A stretch of DNA of 64,000 bases. Origin: Neckera pumila. Taxonomy: Eukaryota > Streptophyta > Bryopsida > Hypnales > Neckeraceae. This document shows, piece after piece, positions 11,268 through 22,527 of this stretch (positions within the stretch are counted from its first letter, which is position 1; each line of letters opens with the position of its first letter). The notes below the pieces were generated by a model. It saw only the letters and a program-made list of their open reading frames with translations. It was not told the origin of the DNA and made no database searches. The position numbers and the translations under genes were made by a program. The stretch lies in assembly GCA_963969595.1 (NCBI GenBank), contig OZ018411.1, positions 9,426,501-9,490,500 on the forward strand, read 5' to 3'.

Positions 11268-12183
11268 ACGGAGAGTCCATCGTGTGATTGCTATGGATTT
11301 GAGTATACTTTTAACTTGATTTCAAGATATCGACCCCACCAGTTGGCACTCAAAAGAGATGAAAACTGACTACATTTTAATTTGTAGTGAAGTTCCCTTC
11401 TACTACAAGAAAATGGGCCTTTTGTGATTGCAAAAGAATGACTTCATATTCAAAATGACTAAAACATGACTCAAGCTCTCTAATTGCACTGGCGGTGAAG
11501 GATTCTACAGCATTCGAATCATCCTGCAGTTGTTGGTACAACTTCGGAATGAAGAGTTGATGAGGTCCGAACTTCAGCCATTGTATTTTGTTCCCAACAT
11601 TCTTCACCTTTTACGTGGACATAATAACATTGACTATGGACGCCCAAGTCATGAAAAAATATAGTGCAATCATATATTGTAACTACGGTTCATTGCAAAG
11701 CAACTATGGAACGACTTCCGCACGTTACTGCCCAAATACTTGCTACTTTAGCAAGTTAATTTTTTTCTTATCTTTTTTCTCTTCTTTTGTCTCTTCTGTC
11801 GTTGTTGTCTTTTTTATTTGTCTAATAATAGATGTGTGATTGTTTCATTACAAGTTAATTATTTGTAATTTTTTACTTAAAAATTTATTTTATCTTTTGT
11901 CTCTTATATATTTTTTGGATCCTCTATTTTCTTTTTTCTTTTTTTCTTTTCTTTTTTCCCTTTTGACTTTCCAAAATTTCTTCTCACTTGCTTGATTTTT
12001 TCAAACCTTCTATGATTTCACAGATTTTCATGTACCTTGTTCATCTTTTCTTCTCTTCCTTTCCTTTTCTTTATTTCATATCTTCTTATTTCTCTAGCTA
12101 ATTAGTATGTATCCATTTGACCATTTCATCACTTCTATTCTTTTAATAAGTCTAGTATTTTTAAACTTGTTTTTTTTTTGTCT
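11268..12183. other. Intergenic, T-rich, nothing recognised
   Basis: A CTACAAGAAAATGGGCC motif near 11,403 resembles the inner ends of the large foldback element at 14-17.8 kb and may be a solo end of that family. From 11,750 to 12,110 the plus strand is strongly pyrimidine-rich (TTTTCT runs). No exon series was seen. Confidence 0.45.
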
Positions 12184-13556
12184 TATAGTGACTGACGAAA
12201 CCAAGTACTTTTGTGAAACATTTTCATTCAAACAACCATACCATAAGCATCAATGGATAAAACCCAAAAGTGTACACATGAAAGTTGTAGAACACGACAT
12301 ACAACACATTACCATAGAAGTTTCAAGAAAAATTTAGTTGTGATTTGAAAGAAAATTAATTCCAAAGTTAGCTATGTCAAAAACTCGATTTTATTCAACA
12401 TAGTTTGGCTTTACTTTATCTATTGTCAATTTTTTCTTAAAACTCCTAAAAATCTTTTTGTACCTTAGCATGTTGGTATACATCAATTTTGATTGTTGTA
12501 TATAAAAATTGAAGGAAATTCACATTTATAGAATTAAAAATATTAACAACTTAACAAACATGCAAATGATGTTGGTTCTCACAAAATTTGAGCTTTTTTG
12601 TGGGATTGAGAGCATAGGGTTTCATTAGCCCTGGCAAAGAAAGTATAGGTTGAAAAATAGACCACCTTTATATCTAAATGCCCTTGTATATGAAATATTT
12701 GTTGAATTGGGCAATGCGTACAATTTATATTTTACAATTGTATAATGCATTTTTAAATTCAGCTTTTGTGTTCAAAGACTAGAGTTCATGATGCATATAA
12801 TTCATCTAAAGAATTTCAAAAAAATCCATCATCATTGCTTGTATTGTCCAAAAGTTGCTAATTTTCTGAATGTCAGTGTAAATTTTGAAAATTAGTAGTT
12901 TTTGGATGATATAGACAATGATGATGGATTTTTTTGGAATTTTTTTGGATGAATTACATGCATCATGAACTCTAGCCTTTGAATACAAAAGTTGAATTTA
13001 AAAATGCACTATACAATTATAAAATATAAATTGTACACATTGCCCAATTCAACAAATATTTCATATACAAGGGCATTTAGATATAAAAGTGGTCTTATTT
13101 TCAACCTATACTTTCTTTACCCTGGTTAGTGAAACTCCATGCTTTCAATTCTACAAAAAAACTCAAATTTTGTGAGAACCAACATCATTTGCATGTTTGT
13201 TAAATTGTTAATATTCTATAAATGTGAATTTCCTTCAATTTTTATATACAACAATCAAAATTGATGTATACCAACATGCTAAGGTACAAAAAGATTTTTA
13301 GGAGTTTTAAGAAAAAATTGACAAAAGATAAAGTAAAGCCAAACTATGTTGAACAAAACCGAATTTTTGACATAGCAAACTTTGGAATTCTTTCAAATCA
13401 CAACTAATTTTTTCTTCAAACTTCCATGGTAATGTGTATGTTGTGCTCTACAACTTTCGTGTATACACTTTTGGGTTTTATCCATTGATGCTTATGGTAT
13501 GGTTGTTTGAATGAAAACGTTTCACAAAAGTACTCGGTTTCGTCAGTCACTGTATA
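12184..13556. mobile_element. Large foldback element, two 0.68-kb arms, almost no spacer
   Basis: GTGACTGACGAAACC at 12188 is mirrored by GGTTTCGTCAGTCAC at 13536. AACCATACCATAAGCATC and the segment around 12,800 (AAAAATCCATCATCATTG) mirror 13,500 and 12,930 in turn. The centre is near 12,870. Arms are roughly 90-95% identical by eye, with small indels. There is no transposase frame. Such elements are foldback or MULE-derived hairpins in plants; the superfamily is not determined. Confidence 0.8.
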
Positions 13557-13964
13557 TATTTTATTAATCCTCTCCTCTATTTTTCATTTTTTTCATTTTC
13601 TTTTCATTTCGAATTTCTGGGATTTTATCTTGTTCTCTTAATTTCTTCAAACACTCTTGATTTTTTGAATTTTTTGAAATTTATTTATCTTTTCTTCTAG
13701 TAATATTTTTTTTTAGGACCAAAAATTCAGTAAGCTTTTTTATAGGATCATGTATTCCGCCTAGCCCTTGCTCATTCTTCGGATATATGTTTTTTGGCTT
13801 CAGGGTCTTTTGTATGACTTTTGTTATCTTCTACTAACGGAACGCTTGTCACTAAACAACTTCTAAGAGGATCAATTGACTCACATTCAATTTAGTACCG
13901 GTCCCCACACACATACAATGAGGTACTTTGATGTTGCTACAGCCGAGAAGTCAAACTTTGGCTT
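13557..13964. other. Intergenic, T-rich, nothing recognised
   Basis: Pyrimidine-rich start (CTCTCCTCTATTTTTC) followed by ordinary AT-rich DNA. No gene was seen. Confidence 0.45.
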
Positions 13965-15254
13965 TATATTGACAACTACGTTGCCTTGAGATACCATTGT
14001 AAAATGACTTACAAATGACTATGCTAAAGTCATGGACTATTGAATACCAACTTCAATATTACTTCATGACCCTTTATGCTTTCATTTAGTGCCCACTTTA
14101 TCTACATTGTGGTAAGGACGTGCCACAATTTCACAATTGCATACAAAAAGAACAAGGACAGATATATACAATCATGTATAGCACATTTTCATGTACGCCA
14201 TATACAACGAAGATGAAAAAAATTCTGAGAGGATATTAGAAAATAATGTCAAAGAAAATATCCTTTCCAATCCCTTTCCAAAATTTATCCATAACTTTTG
14301 ATTTGAGGCTTCAAAACAAATTTTTGAAGATGAGAGTGAGATTGATTTTCCAACCTTTTTTTGTTCAAAGTTTTTTGAAAAAATGAATCTACTATGCCTA
14401 AATGAGGTCTAGAATATCACTTGTAACTTAATTTTTGCATTTTACGTATCCCACATGGTTTGTCATGCTTCCTGCTACTCCACTTGTATAAAGGCCTTAT
14501 CATTTCATCTCTTCATACTCACATACTAAGTGGTTTTGGAATCATGTAGACACATATGCCAAATATGGTATATGGTGTATTGTGTATTTATATGGTAAAT
14601 TGTTGTGCAACTTTTAATGCATTCATATGTGACTATAGAATGACTATGTAATGAAGTAGCATGTGGCAATCCACCAGAACGATGCAAAAGCTCCATTGCA
14701 ACTTCTAAATGACTTCCTATGTGGCCATCCACGTCAAATGTTTAATGGGTCTATCATGACTTCCAAATGACTTCTGACATGGATGCTTACTTTAGATGTT
14801 TAATGGATCTGTCGTGACATTAGAATGACTTCCAAATGATGGGTACATGTAAACGTCCACGTTAGTCGCAAGGGGCATGCACTTTCCACATGGCAAATCA
14901 AAAGCCATTTCTAGAACTCCAACTTTCTCTATCACTTTAATGGAAATTGTTAGTCACCTACTTTTACATCTAAGGCCCTTTATTGTTGGTGATAATAGAA
15001 ACTCAAGTCATAATAAACAACTTGTCCACCATGACTCTAAGGCCCCGTAGTCATTTTGTAGTCAAATGTGTTAATTTGATTGCAAAGTGACTATTTTGAA
15101 GTCATATTTTGAAGTCATATTTTGAAGTCATGTATGTGGCCATTTTTTGTAGTAAATTCACTTGTGTCAAATACAATGAAAAAAATATTTTGACAAAAAA
15201 AAAGTTTCCTTTACTTGTATCAAAGATAATTTTCATCTTTTGCTGAGTTTTTGA

Positions 15255-15785
15255 TCGAAAAGAATAGGTTGTTATATACACATGGGATGGTAAGAGGTAG
15301 AACAAGCCATGTGGGATAAGTAATGTTAATGTAAGTAGAAGCTCCACCACTCATAGTTAATTCAAAAGTAGATATTGTCTTGGAAGTAGAACTTTAGACC
15401 TAATTTAGGCATAGTAGAATAACTTTTTCCAAACAACTTTGAACTAAACAAAGAAGGGTTGGAAGGAATTTTTTGACATTTTCAAACATTTTCTCTAAAA
15501 TTTGTCCATAATTTTTGATCGGAGGCTTGAAATCTCAAAAGGATATTTGGAATGAAATTTATTTTGATTTAATAATTTCTCTTAGTTCAAAGTTTGTTGG
15601 AAAAAGTTTTTCTACTATGCCTAAATTAGGTTTGAAATTCTACTTCCAAAACAATATCTACTTTTGAATTAACTATGAGTGGTGGAGCTCCTATAAATCT
15701 AAGTTATATATCCCACATTGTTTGTTCTACCTCCTACCACCCCATGTGTATATAGCGAGTTTCTCTTCTAACATAAAAATTCAAA
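15255..15785. repeat. Palindrome inside the spacer of the 3.8-kb foldback
   Basis: AACTTTGAACTAAAC (15,439) is mirrored by TTAGTTCAAAGTTTG (15,587), GGCATAGTAGAATAAC by TCTACTATGCC, and GAGCTTCTACTT-type sequence by the region near 15,690. The loop (15,450-15,580) contains TCCATAATTTTTGATCGGAGG. A variant of this core is also present in the outer arms (14,290 and 17,490) and in the 56.5-kb element. Confidence 0.65.
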
Positions 15786-15994
15786 TTAAGTTAGAAGTCC
15801 TTCTAAAGCAATTTTCCTTTTGTTCAAAATAAACCTGAAAGTTCAACCTTTTTTTAAATTGAAATTTAAAACCATGAAACTCTTTTCATTGCATATCCCA
15901 TTTTGTGCCCTTGCTTGGTGCGGCAATGATGCGGCAAAGGAGGAACAATGAAGCCCCACTTGGTGCCCTTCCTTAGTTCCGTCAGTGGTGGTGA

Positions 15995-16165
15995 TGCTCT
16001 AAATAATTGCAAAGTAGGGCAAATTATCAAAAATTACCATGGATTTAGGACCTACCAAGACGCAAGCTGCAAGATTGGTACTAATCTGCAATATTTTGAT
16101 GATTTGGCCTACTTTGCAATTATTGGACATAATGTCAATATAAGAGAGTTTTGCCTTTTGACTTC
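15995..16165. repeat. Short imperfect palindrome centred near 16,078
   Basis: TAATTGCAAAGTAGGGCAAAT at the left is answered by GATTTGGCCTACTTTGCAATTA at the right. Consequently both strands have a similar open frame. No coding function is suggested. Confidence 0.6.
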
Positions 16166-17785
16166 TTTGATTGCTTAACCAATCAAAATATGCCACAATG
16201 ACAAAAGTCTCTTTTATTTAGATTATGTTAGGTAGATTTGCACTCCATAAGTTAATACCTGTTGGTAGTAGTAGAAATTTCTTTTAGATTTCTCTCACTA
16301 CCACATCAATAAAATTTATGATTCATATCCAATTTGTTGAAAATTTGCACAAGCAAGGAGCATCATCACTTTTAATCTATCTCTCCTTAACCAATTGAAA
16401 CATGTTACGACAGCAAAACTCTCTTGCATTGATATTATGAAAATACTCAAGATGTGCTTAAACTGCTATCATAAATAAAAAGGTTGTGAAGTAGAAGGCT
16501 ATAAAACCAACTAGGTTCTAAAATGATTCAAATGTGCCTACCATCATTATTTTAGGATGTCGATGTCTATTGTACATATCTTAATCTAGACACTACTATT
16601 CCAAAAAAAGACTTTAGACACTATAAAAAAATGGCCACATATATGACTTCAAAATAGTCACTTTGCAGTTCAATTTACACATTTGACTGCAAATTGACTT
16701 TGGGGCCCTAGAATCATAGTGGACAAGGTGTTTATTTATGACATCAATTTTTATTATCACCAATGATGAAGGGCCTTGGATGTAAAAGTGGGTGACTGAC
16801 TGATTCCATTAAGGTGGTAAAGAAAGTTAGAATTAAAGAAATGGCTTTTGAGCTGCCATGTGAAAAATGCATGCCCCTTGCAACCTAAGTGGATGTCCAT
16901 GTAGACAGTCATTTTGAAGTTATGATAGGCCCATTAAACATCTGATGTGGACGGCCATGCTGCAAAGCGTTTGGAAGTCATTCTAAAGTTACAATAAACC
17001 CATTCTACATCTAATGTGGATAGCTACATCAAATGTCATTTAGAAAAATTAGAAATTAGTATGGAGTTTTTGCAATGTTTTGGTGGATTGCCACGTGCTA
17101 CTTCATTCTGTAGTCATTTTATAGTTCCATATGAATACATTCAAAGTTCTACAATAATATTCAATACAAAATATACAATACATTATATACCATATATTAT
17201 ATACTATATTTGGCATATGTGTCCACAAGATTCCAAAACCACTTAGTCTGTGAGTATGAAGAGATGAAATGACAAGCCCTTTATACAAGTGGAGTGGTAG
17301 GAAGCATGACAAACCATATGGGATATGTAAAATACAAGAATTAAGTTACACGTGATGTTCTAGACCTCACTTAGGCATAGTAGATTAATTTTTTTCAAAA
17401 ACTTTGAACAAAAAAAAGGTTGGGAAATCAATCTCACTTTCATCTCTAAAAATTTGTTTTAGATTTGAAGCCTCAAATTAAAAGTCATGGATAAAATTTG
17501 AGAAAGAGATTGGAAAGGATATTTTCTTTGACATTATTTTCTAATATCTTCTCAGAATTATTTCCATCCTCGTTGTATATGGCGTACATAAAAATGTGCT
17601 ATTGTTGCAAGAAAAGTGTGATGAAAGGCAAGTAAGATGTTTAGAAATTGCATAATGCATCACAATGAGCAAGGCGCCAAAGCAGTAGTTGAATAGGTAT
17701 GGAGTAGTCTGAGACATTTTCAAGTCATTTTGCAATCTCAAGAAGTCATTCTGCAATAGCACTGAAGAGGTAACGTTGTCATCCA

Positions 17786-18204
17786 TGTATGTGGTAAATG
17801 GGACTTAATGACTGCCACTAGCACCATCAGAATATTGTCATGTATGTATATTAGAACCTCTTGAATGTCAATTTTGAATCATAAAAATTGTTCGAAAGTA
17901 GTATAATGACAACACCTGGTGCAAATAGATAGAAATTATTGCTACCATATTGGTAGGAATTTAAATGAACCTTGAAACTGACCCTCATTAAAAAAACAAT
18001 ACATACCAACAAAGCAAAAAGACCATCACAAATCCATCCACTCTAGCACTAGCAGAGTGGATTCAAAGTACGATGTGAAGACCACAGGGCTGACTACTCT
18101 TCAAACATTGCCAATCTCAACAGAGACGGTGAATTTAATGGATGCAATTGAATTGTTCATAAAAGAGAACCTGCTGGAGCAAGAAGAGTACTAGGGTGAG
18201 ACCT
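17786..18204. other. Intergenic, nothing recognised
   Basis: No exon series, RNA gene or repeat was identified between the foldback element and the GAGTCATATTTT array. Confidence 0.45.
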
Positions 18205-18900
18205 CACTACAACAATTATGATGTTTTATGACTGCAAAATATGACTACAGTGAGTCGTAAAATCTCAAAATATGACTCACGCAGAAATCACTGTAGATGA
18301 TTCACGCTATGATTGGGTCCAATCATTACCGACAAGTCGCTTCAAACATGAGTCATATTTGCAGTCATATGGATTGGAAAGTATAATAAGCCAAAATTAG
18401 CCATATTTTGTCAACGTGGCGTATATGTTGACCATTTTTGATACAATTGACTTTTTCTTGAGGTGCCCGGGCAAAAACAAAAAAAATCCTATGTGGCATA
18501 TGATTGCGTGCAATCATATTTTTGACTGACATGGAATATGACTCTGGTGAGTCATATTTTGACTAACACAGCATATGACTATAGTAAGTCATGTTCTTTG
18601 TTGCTATGAGTATGACTTTTGTGAGTCATATTTTCCGTTGTTGTGAAAGATGACTCTTGTGAGTCATATTTTCTGTTGAAAAATGACCGATGTAATTATA
18701 TTGTTAGATGATGTGGAGTATGATCCTCGTGAGTCATATTTTTTGTTGATTTGAAATTTGACTCCTATGAGTCATATTTTTGGATGATGTGGTAGTTTAT
18801 ATGGAATGTTATTAATAATTTTATGATTGAATGTAGTCATATTTTTAAAAGTATCAAATCACATTTTTGGCATAATTGTGAGCATCATGTGACTATAACC
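18205..18900. repeat. Degenerate array of GTGAGTCATATTTT-containing units
   Basis: The motif GTGAGTCATATTTT recurs near 18,556, 18,619, 18,659 and 18,730, with variants near 18,254, 18,350, 18,590 and 18,770, spaced about 40-70 bp apart. Units are imperfect and alternate with a TATGACT half on the opposite strand, so the array can also fold back on itself. GTGAGTCA is close to an AP-1/bZIP (TGASTCA) site. No gene is nearby. Confidence 0.65.
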
Positions 18901-19479
18901 AATCAAATTTTCACCAAGATATTCTGTGATATATAATTGAATCAAGTGATATTCCAGGTAAGTGAGAGTCACATTTTTAGATTTGTGGGCACGATTTGTA
19001 ATTGAGGTAACTAAGGCTAATGATAATTCCATTATAAACTACAGTCACATTTTCTATACATTCTAAATGAACATGACAAAACAAAAAATTCCATTCAATT
19101 AAAATTCAATTGAAATGAGTACATTGTGAGTCTCCATTCAGTTAAATGTGTACATATGATTTTTGAGATGCACAAAAGATAGTCATCTTAGTGAAAAAAA
19201 TGCAAGAAAGAATGTGACTCTTCTCAATCATATTTAGCACAAAGTATATTACAATGGCACTCTATAAATATATATTCCCACGCATTTATAAGACCTATAT
19301 TCCTTACAAATATGTGAAGATGTTGCCTCTTTGGTGTTGCAAATAGCCTCTAATAACTTCTTTCCAGCTTGGTGCCTACATATACAATCAAGGAGGTTAA
19401 TTTTCAATGAAATGAACACTATAGTTCAACCTTCAATAATGTAAGACAATATAAGTATGTTGCACAAGTTTAAAATAAG
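18901..19479. other. Intergenic, nothing recognised
   Basis: AT-rich DNA that may contain further decayed units of the preceding array (AGTCACATTTT at 18,967 and 19,043). No gene was seen. Confidence 0.4.
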
Positions 19480-20030
19480 ACAAAGTCATGACCACTATCT
19501 TTAGAAAATTGCAAATAAACAAGAAGAAAGAATAACAATGGTAATAGAAGGAACAAGACGCAAAAGGTAGCAAGTATTTAAAAGTAACAACAAGCAAGAG
19601 GTAAGATCCAACAAGATATAACAAAAAACAAAAAGAAACAAGAACTCAGGTGCAATAACAAACAATAAGAAATATAAGTTAAGATGCATGAAAATGCAAC
19701 AAATAAGAAGAAAAAGTAAGAACTAAAATGCAACTAAAAGTAACAAGAAGCATAAATTAAGATGTAACAACAAGAAGTTAGAAGCAAGAACTAAAAAGCA
19801 ACAAGAGAAAATAAGAAGCAAAATTTAAGTATTAAGAGGTAGCAAGAAGAAACTAAAAGCAAAGAGCAAGAACTAAGAAGCAAAAACTAAGAACTAAGAG
19901 GTAATAAGAGGATACTAAAAGCAAAGAGCAAGAATTAAGAAGCAAAAACTAAGAACTAAGAGGTAACAAGACAAAGCTAAAAGCAAAGAGCAAGAACTAA
20001 GAAGCAAAAACTGAGAACTAAATGCATCAA
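19480..20030. repeat. Purine-rich tract ending in a 62-bp tandem repeat
   Basis: From about 19,490 the plus strand is almost free of C and T outside AACAAG/AAGCA motifs. The last part (19,851-20,025) is three head-to-tail copies of a 62-bp unit built from AAAGCAAAGAGCAAGAACTA, with AAAGC at 19,856, 19,918 and 19,980. The upstream part looks like more decayed units. Purine-pyrimidine asymmetry of this length can form triplex DNA. Confidence 0.75.
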
Positions 20031-20439
20031 AGTATACTGACTTATAAAATACGGAATTGTGAATGATCTAGTTTGAAAAGAAAATTCCATTTTACATAGA
20101 ATTCCAACCTTTGTGATTTTAACATTGCTCAAATGCCCCCCAAAAAATTTGAAACTCTTCTAAGTCAATATGAACAAAATGAACAAATAAGTATTGATTT
20201 TTTGGTTGATGTGGACATTGTACAATGGGGTACAGTTCATTAACAAATTGTCTATTGTGCCATTCAAATTTTATTTGCATAGTATAGAGAAATATTTGAA
20301 TTTCTTGTCTTGCATAATTATTATTCAGTTCTTACACAATCCCAATCTAGTATACTAAATTTCAGTTCTGAAAATGCAAAATTCTATTTTTGGTGATTTT
20401 TTAAAGTTAATTTGCATAGTGATACATGATATTTTATAG

Positions 20440-20935
20440 AAAACATTGGTGATGATTTTTTTTAATTCAATTGCGTAGATATGTAGGAGACATCCATATG
20501 CACATCTTTCATATTAAAAAACACCCCCTTAATTAACGAAAATATTATCTAGTACAAATTCAATATGAGGCATCATATGAACCAACTTTGTAAAATAGAT
20601 ACCTCTATATTTTAATTAGATTTTGGCAAAGTAATTATACCAACATATTCAAAGATATCTCTATATTTTAACTAGACTTGGCAATGTAATTGTACCATCA
20701 TGTTCAAATTTATAAAATTAGTTACAATGTGCGGGTCAAATAGCAAAATCTAGTTAAAATATAGAAAAATCTATTTGACAAAGTTTGGTCATATAATGCT
20801 TCACATTTAACTCTTCTTTGCTCATATTTTTCTTACTTAAAGGAGTGTTTTTTAATATGAAAGATGTGCATATGGATGTTCCCTACATATCTAAGCAATT
20901 GAATTGAAGAAATTTATCACCAATTGTCCCCAAAT
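20440..20935. mobile_element. Palindromic dispersed repeat (copy 1 of a family)
   Basis: CATATGCACATCTTTCATAT (20,496) is mirrored by GAAAGATGTGCATATGGATG (20,859), with matching flanks (AATTCAATTG near 20,470 against CAATTGAATTG near 20,895). The centre is near 20,685. Related sequence appears at about 31,080-31,400, 32,280-32,600 and 46,120-46,245, so this is a multi-copy family. Confidence 0.65.
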
Positions 20936-22527
20936 TTAATGATATGGAGCTGAAATTTCTATGGTCTATTCCCATATTAGGAAGTCATGTTTCTACCAAG
21001 GGGCATTAAAAAATATTTTATTTTATATCCTCTATATCCATGCAGAGAAGGCTCCCTTGCGCATGCAATTCTAAGCATTGAAGATGGTTTCAACATTATT
21101 TTTTTGGAAAAATTTCATTATCATGAAGTCTTCCCAAATGCTGTTTTTTAATTATTTTCCCTACTTTTACAAAGGTTATTCACTTATTCTTAACCAACAC
21201 ACTACATCACTGATGAATCACTTGTTGAAATGGTTGTGAATTTTTTCATACTTAAAATTATTCATCATCCTTGGAGATTCCTTTGCTATATTAAAAAAAA
21301 TAAAAAATTATTATTATTATTTTCTTCTTCTTTTCCTTTTTTTTTCTTTTATTTGCATTAGATTGTGTTGGCTCTTTGGTGCATCCCAAAAAATTCAAAA
21401 TTTTTTGTGATTTGTTTTTCACAAAATTGAGATAGTTGAAAGTTGTTTTCTTTTCTACAATGGACTTTGGATATTTTTGGCAATGTAAATTTTTTTTCTT
21501 TCTCAATTTCGTTTTGGAATATGTCAAGCAAGCATTCTTTTGTATCTGAAAAAAAAATTGAAAAATTTGAAAAATATTTTTTCTGACAAAATTGTAATGG
21601 CTGGAAGTTGGGTTTTTTCAAATTGGACTTTGGATATTTTTAATGATGTTAAAACCTTTTTTTCCAATTTTTTTTGCAGTAGATTATACAAGCTTTTATA
21701 TATTTCTAGAAAAATGTTTGTAAAAATTTTCAAGTTTTTTTTTTGATGAAATCATGATGGTTAGGAGCTGTTCTTTTTTCAAAGAGGACTGCGGATATTT
21801 TTAGTAATGTTAAAAACTAAATGTTAATAGTGATGTAGGTGTATTTCACATTATATCATTGCTTGTAGAGTCACTTGGTGATTGTGGCAAGTGTCATAAG
21901 CCACTTGACATCATCCCATTGACTCACAATGTCCACCATAAATCCAAAGCTATACAATCATGGCATAGATTAGTCTTATGACTATTGCCATGCCTTGTGT
22001 TGTTGTAAGGGTTGCACATTGTCTTGCAAACTACTTGGTAGAGTTCTATACAAGGTATATTTACATCTTGTCACGTTAGTATAGATTGAAGGCAAGTTCC
22101 ATTTCATTCAATCTCAGTGTTTGGAAGTTATAAAGATAGTGCTTGGACACTTACAAAGTCATTGTTACATCATTGTTGTTGTTTGCTTACACTTGTCATA
22201 TGTTGGCATGATTTGTTTGTATACAATAATCACTTATCTACTTAGGTTTATCCAAAATTTATGGAAAGGTATCCTTTGAATTTATTTATTTTTTTAAACT
22301 TTTCAATTGTCATTCATGATTCATTCATATTCAAGACTAATATTCTAAATTTTTATTATTTAATTTCTAAAAGATTCTAGCTTGGCTTGTTTTATTGTAT
22401 ATTAAATATTACAATTTTTTATTCACCTTTAATAAAAAAAATCTTTTTTATAAAATAAACAGGATTTTTGTATTATTAATAAGGTTCATTAAGATTCATT
22501 AACTCTGACAGGAGTATAATAGATGCT
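20936..22527. other. Intergenic, with a 162-bp tandem repeat at about 21,370-21,830
   Basis: Three head-to-tail units share GGACTTTGGATATTTTT-like sequence at 21,462, 21,625 and 21,786, a spacing of about 162 bp. Each unit also carries a variant of AAAATTGTAATGGCTGGAAG. The rest is AT-rich, with no exon recognised. The stretch ends at the stop codon of the permease gene on the minus strand and includes its 3' UTR. Confidence 0.55.

Larger units (their letters stand above)
13965..17785. mobile_element. 3.8-kb foldback element with two arms of about 1.2 kb
   Basis: The left arm (about 13,965-15,150) is mirrored by the right arm (about 16,610-17,785). CATATACAACGAAGATG at 14,199 pairs with CCTCGTTGTATATGG at 17,568, TAAGTGGTTTTGGAATC at 14,527 with GATTCCAAAACCACTTA at 17,230, and GTGGCCATTTTTTGTAGT at 15,137 with CTATAAAAAAATGGCCAC at 16,621. 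The 1.45-kb spacer contains smaller palindromes. Arms have drifted by roughly 10-15%. No protein remnant was recognised. Confidence 0.75.

Noticed and set aside
15948..16178. Overlapping frames on both strands around 16 kb
   Set aside because: They mirror each other because the DNA is palindromic; no protein signal is seen.
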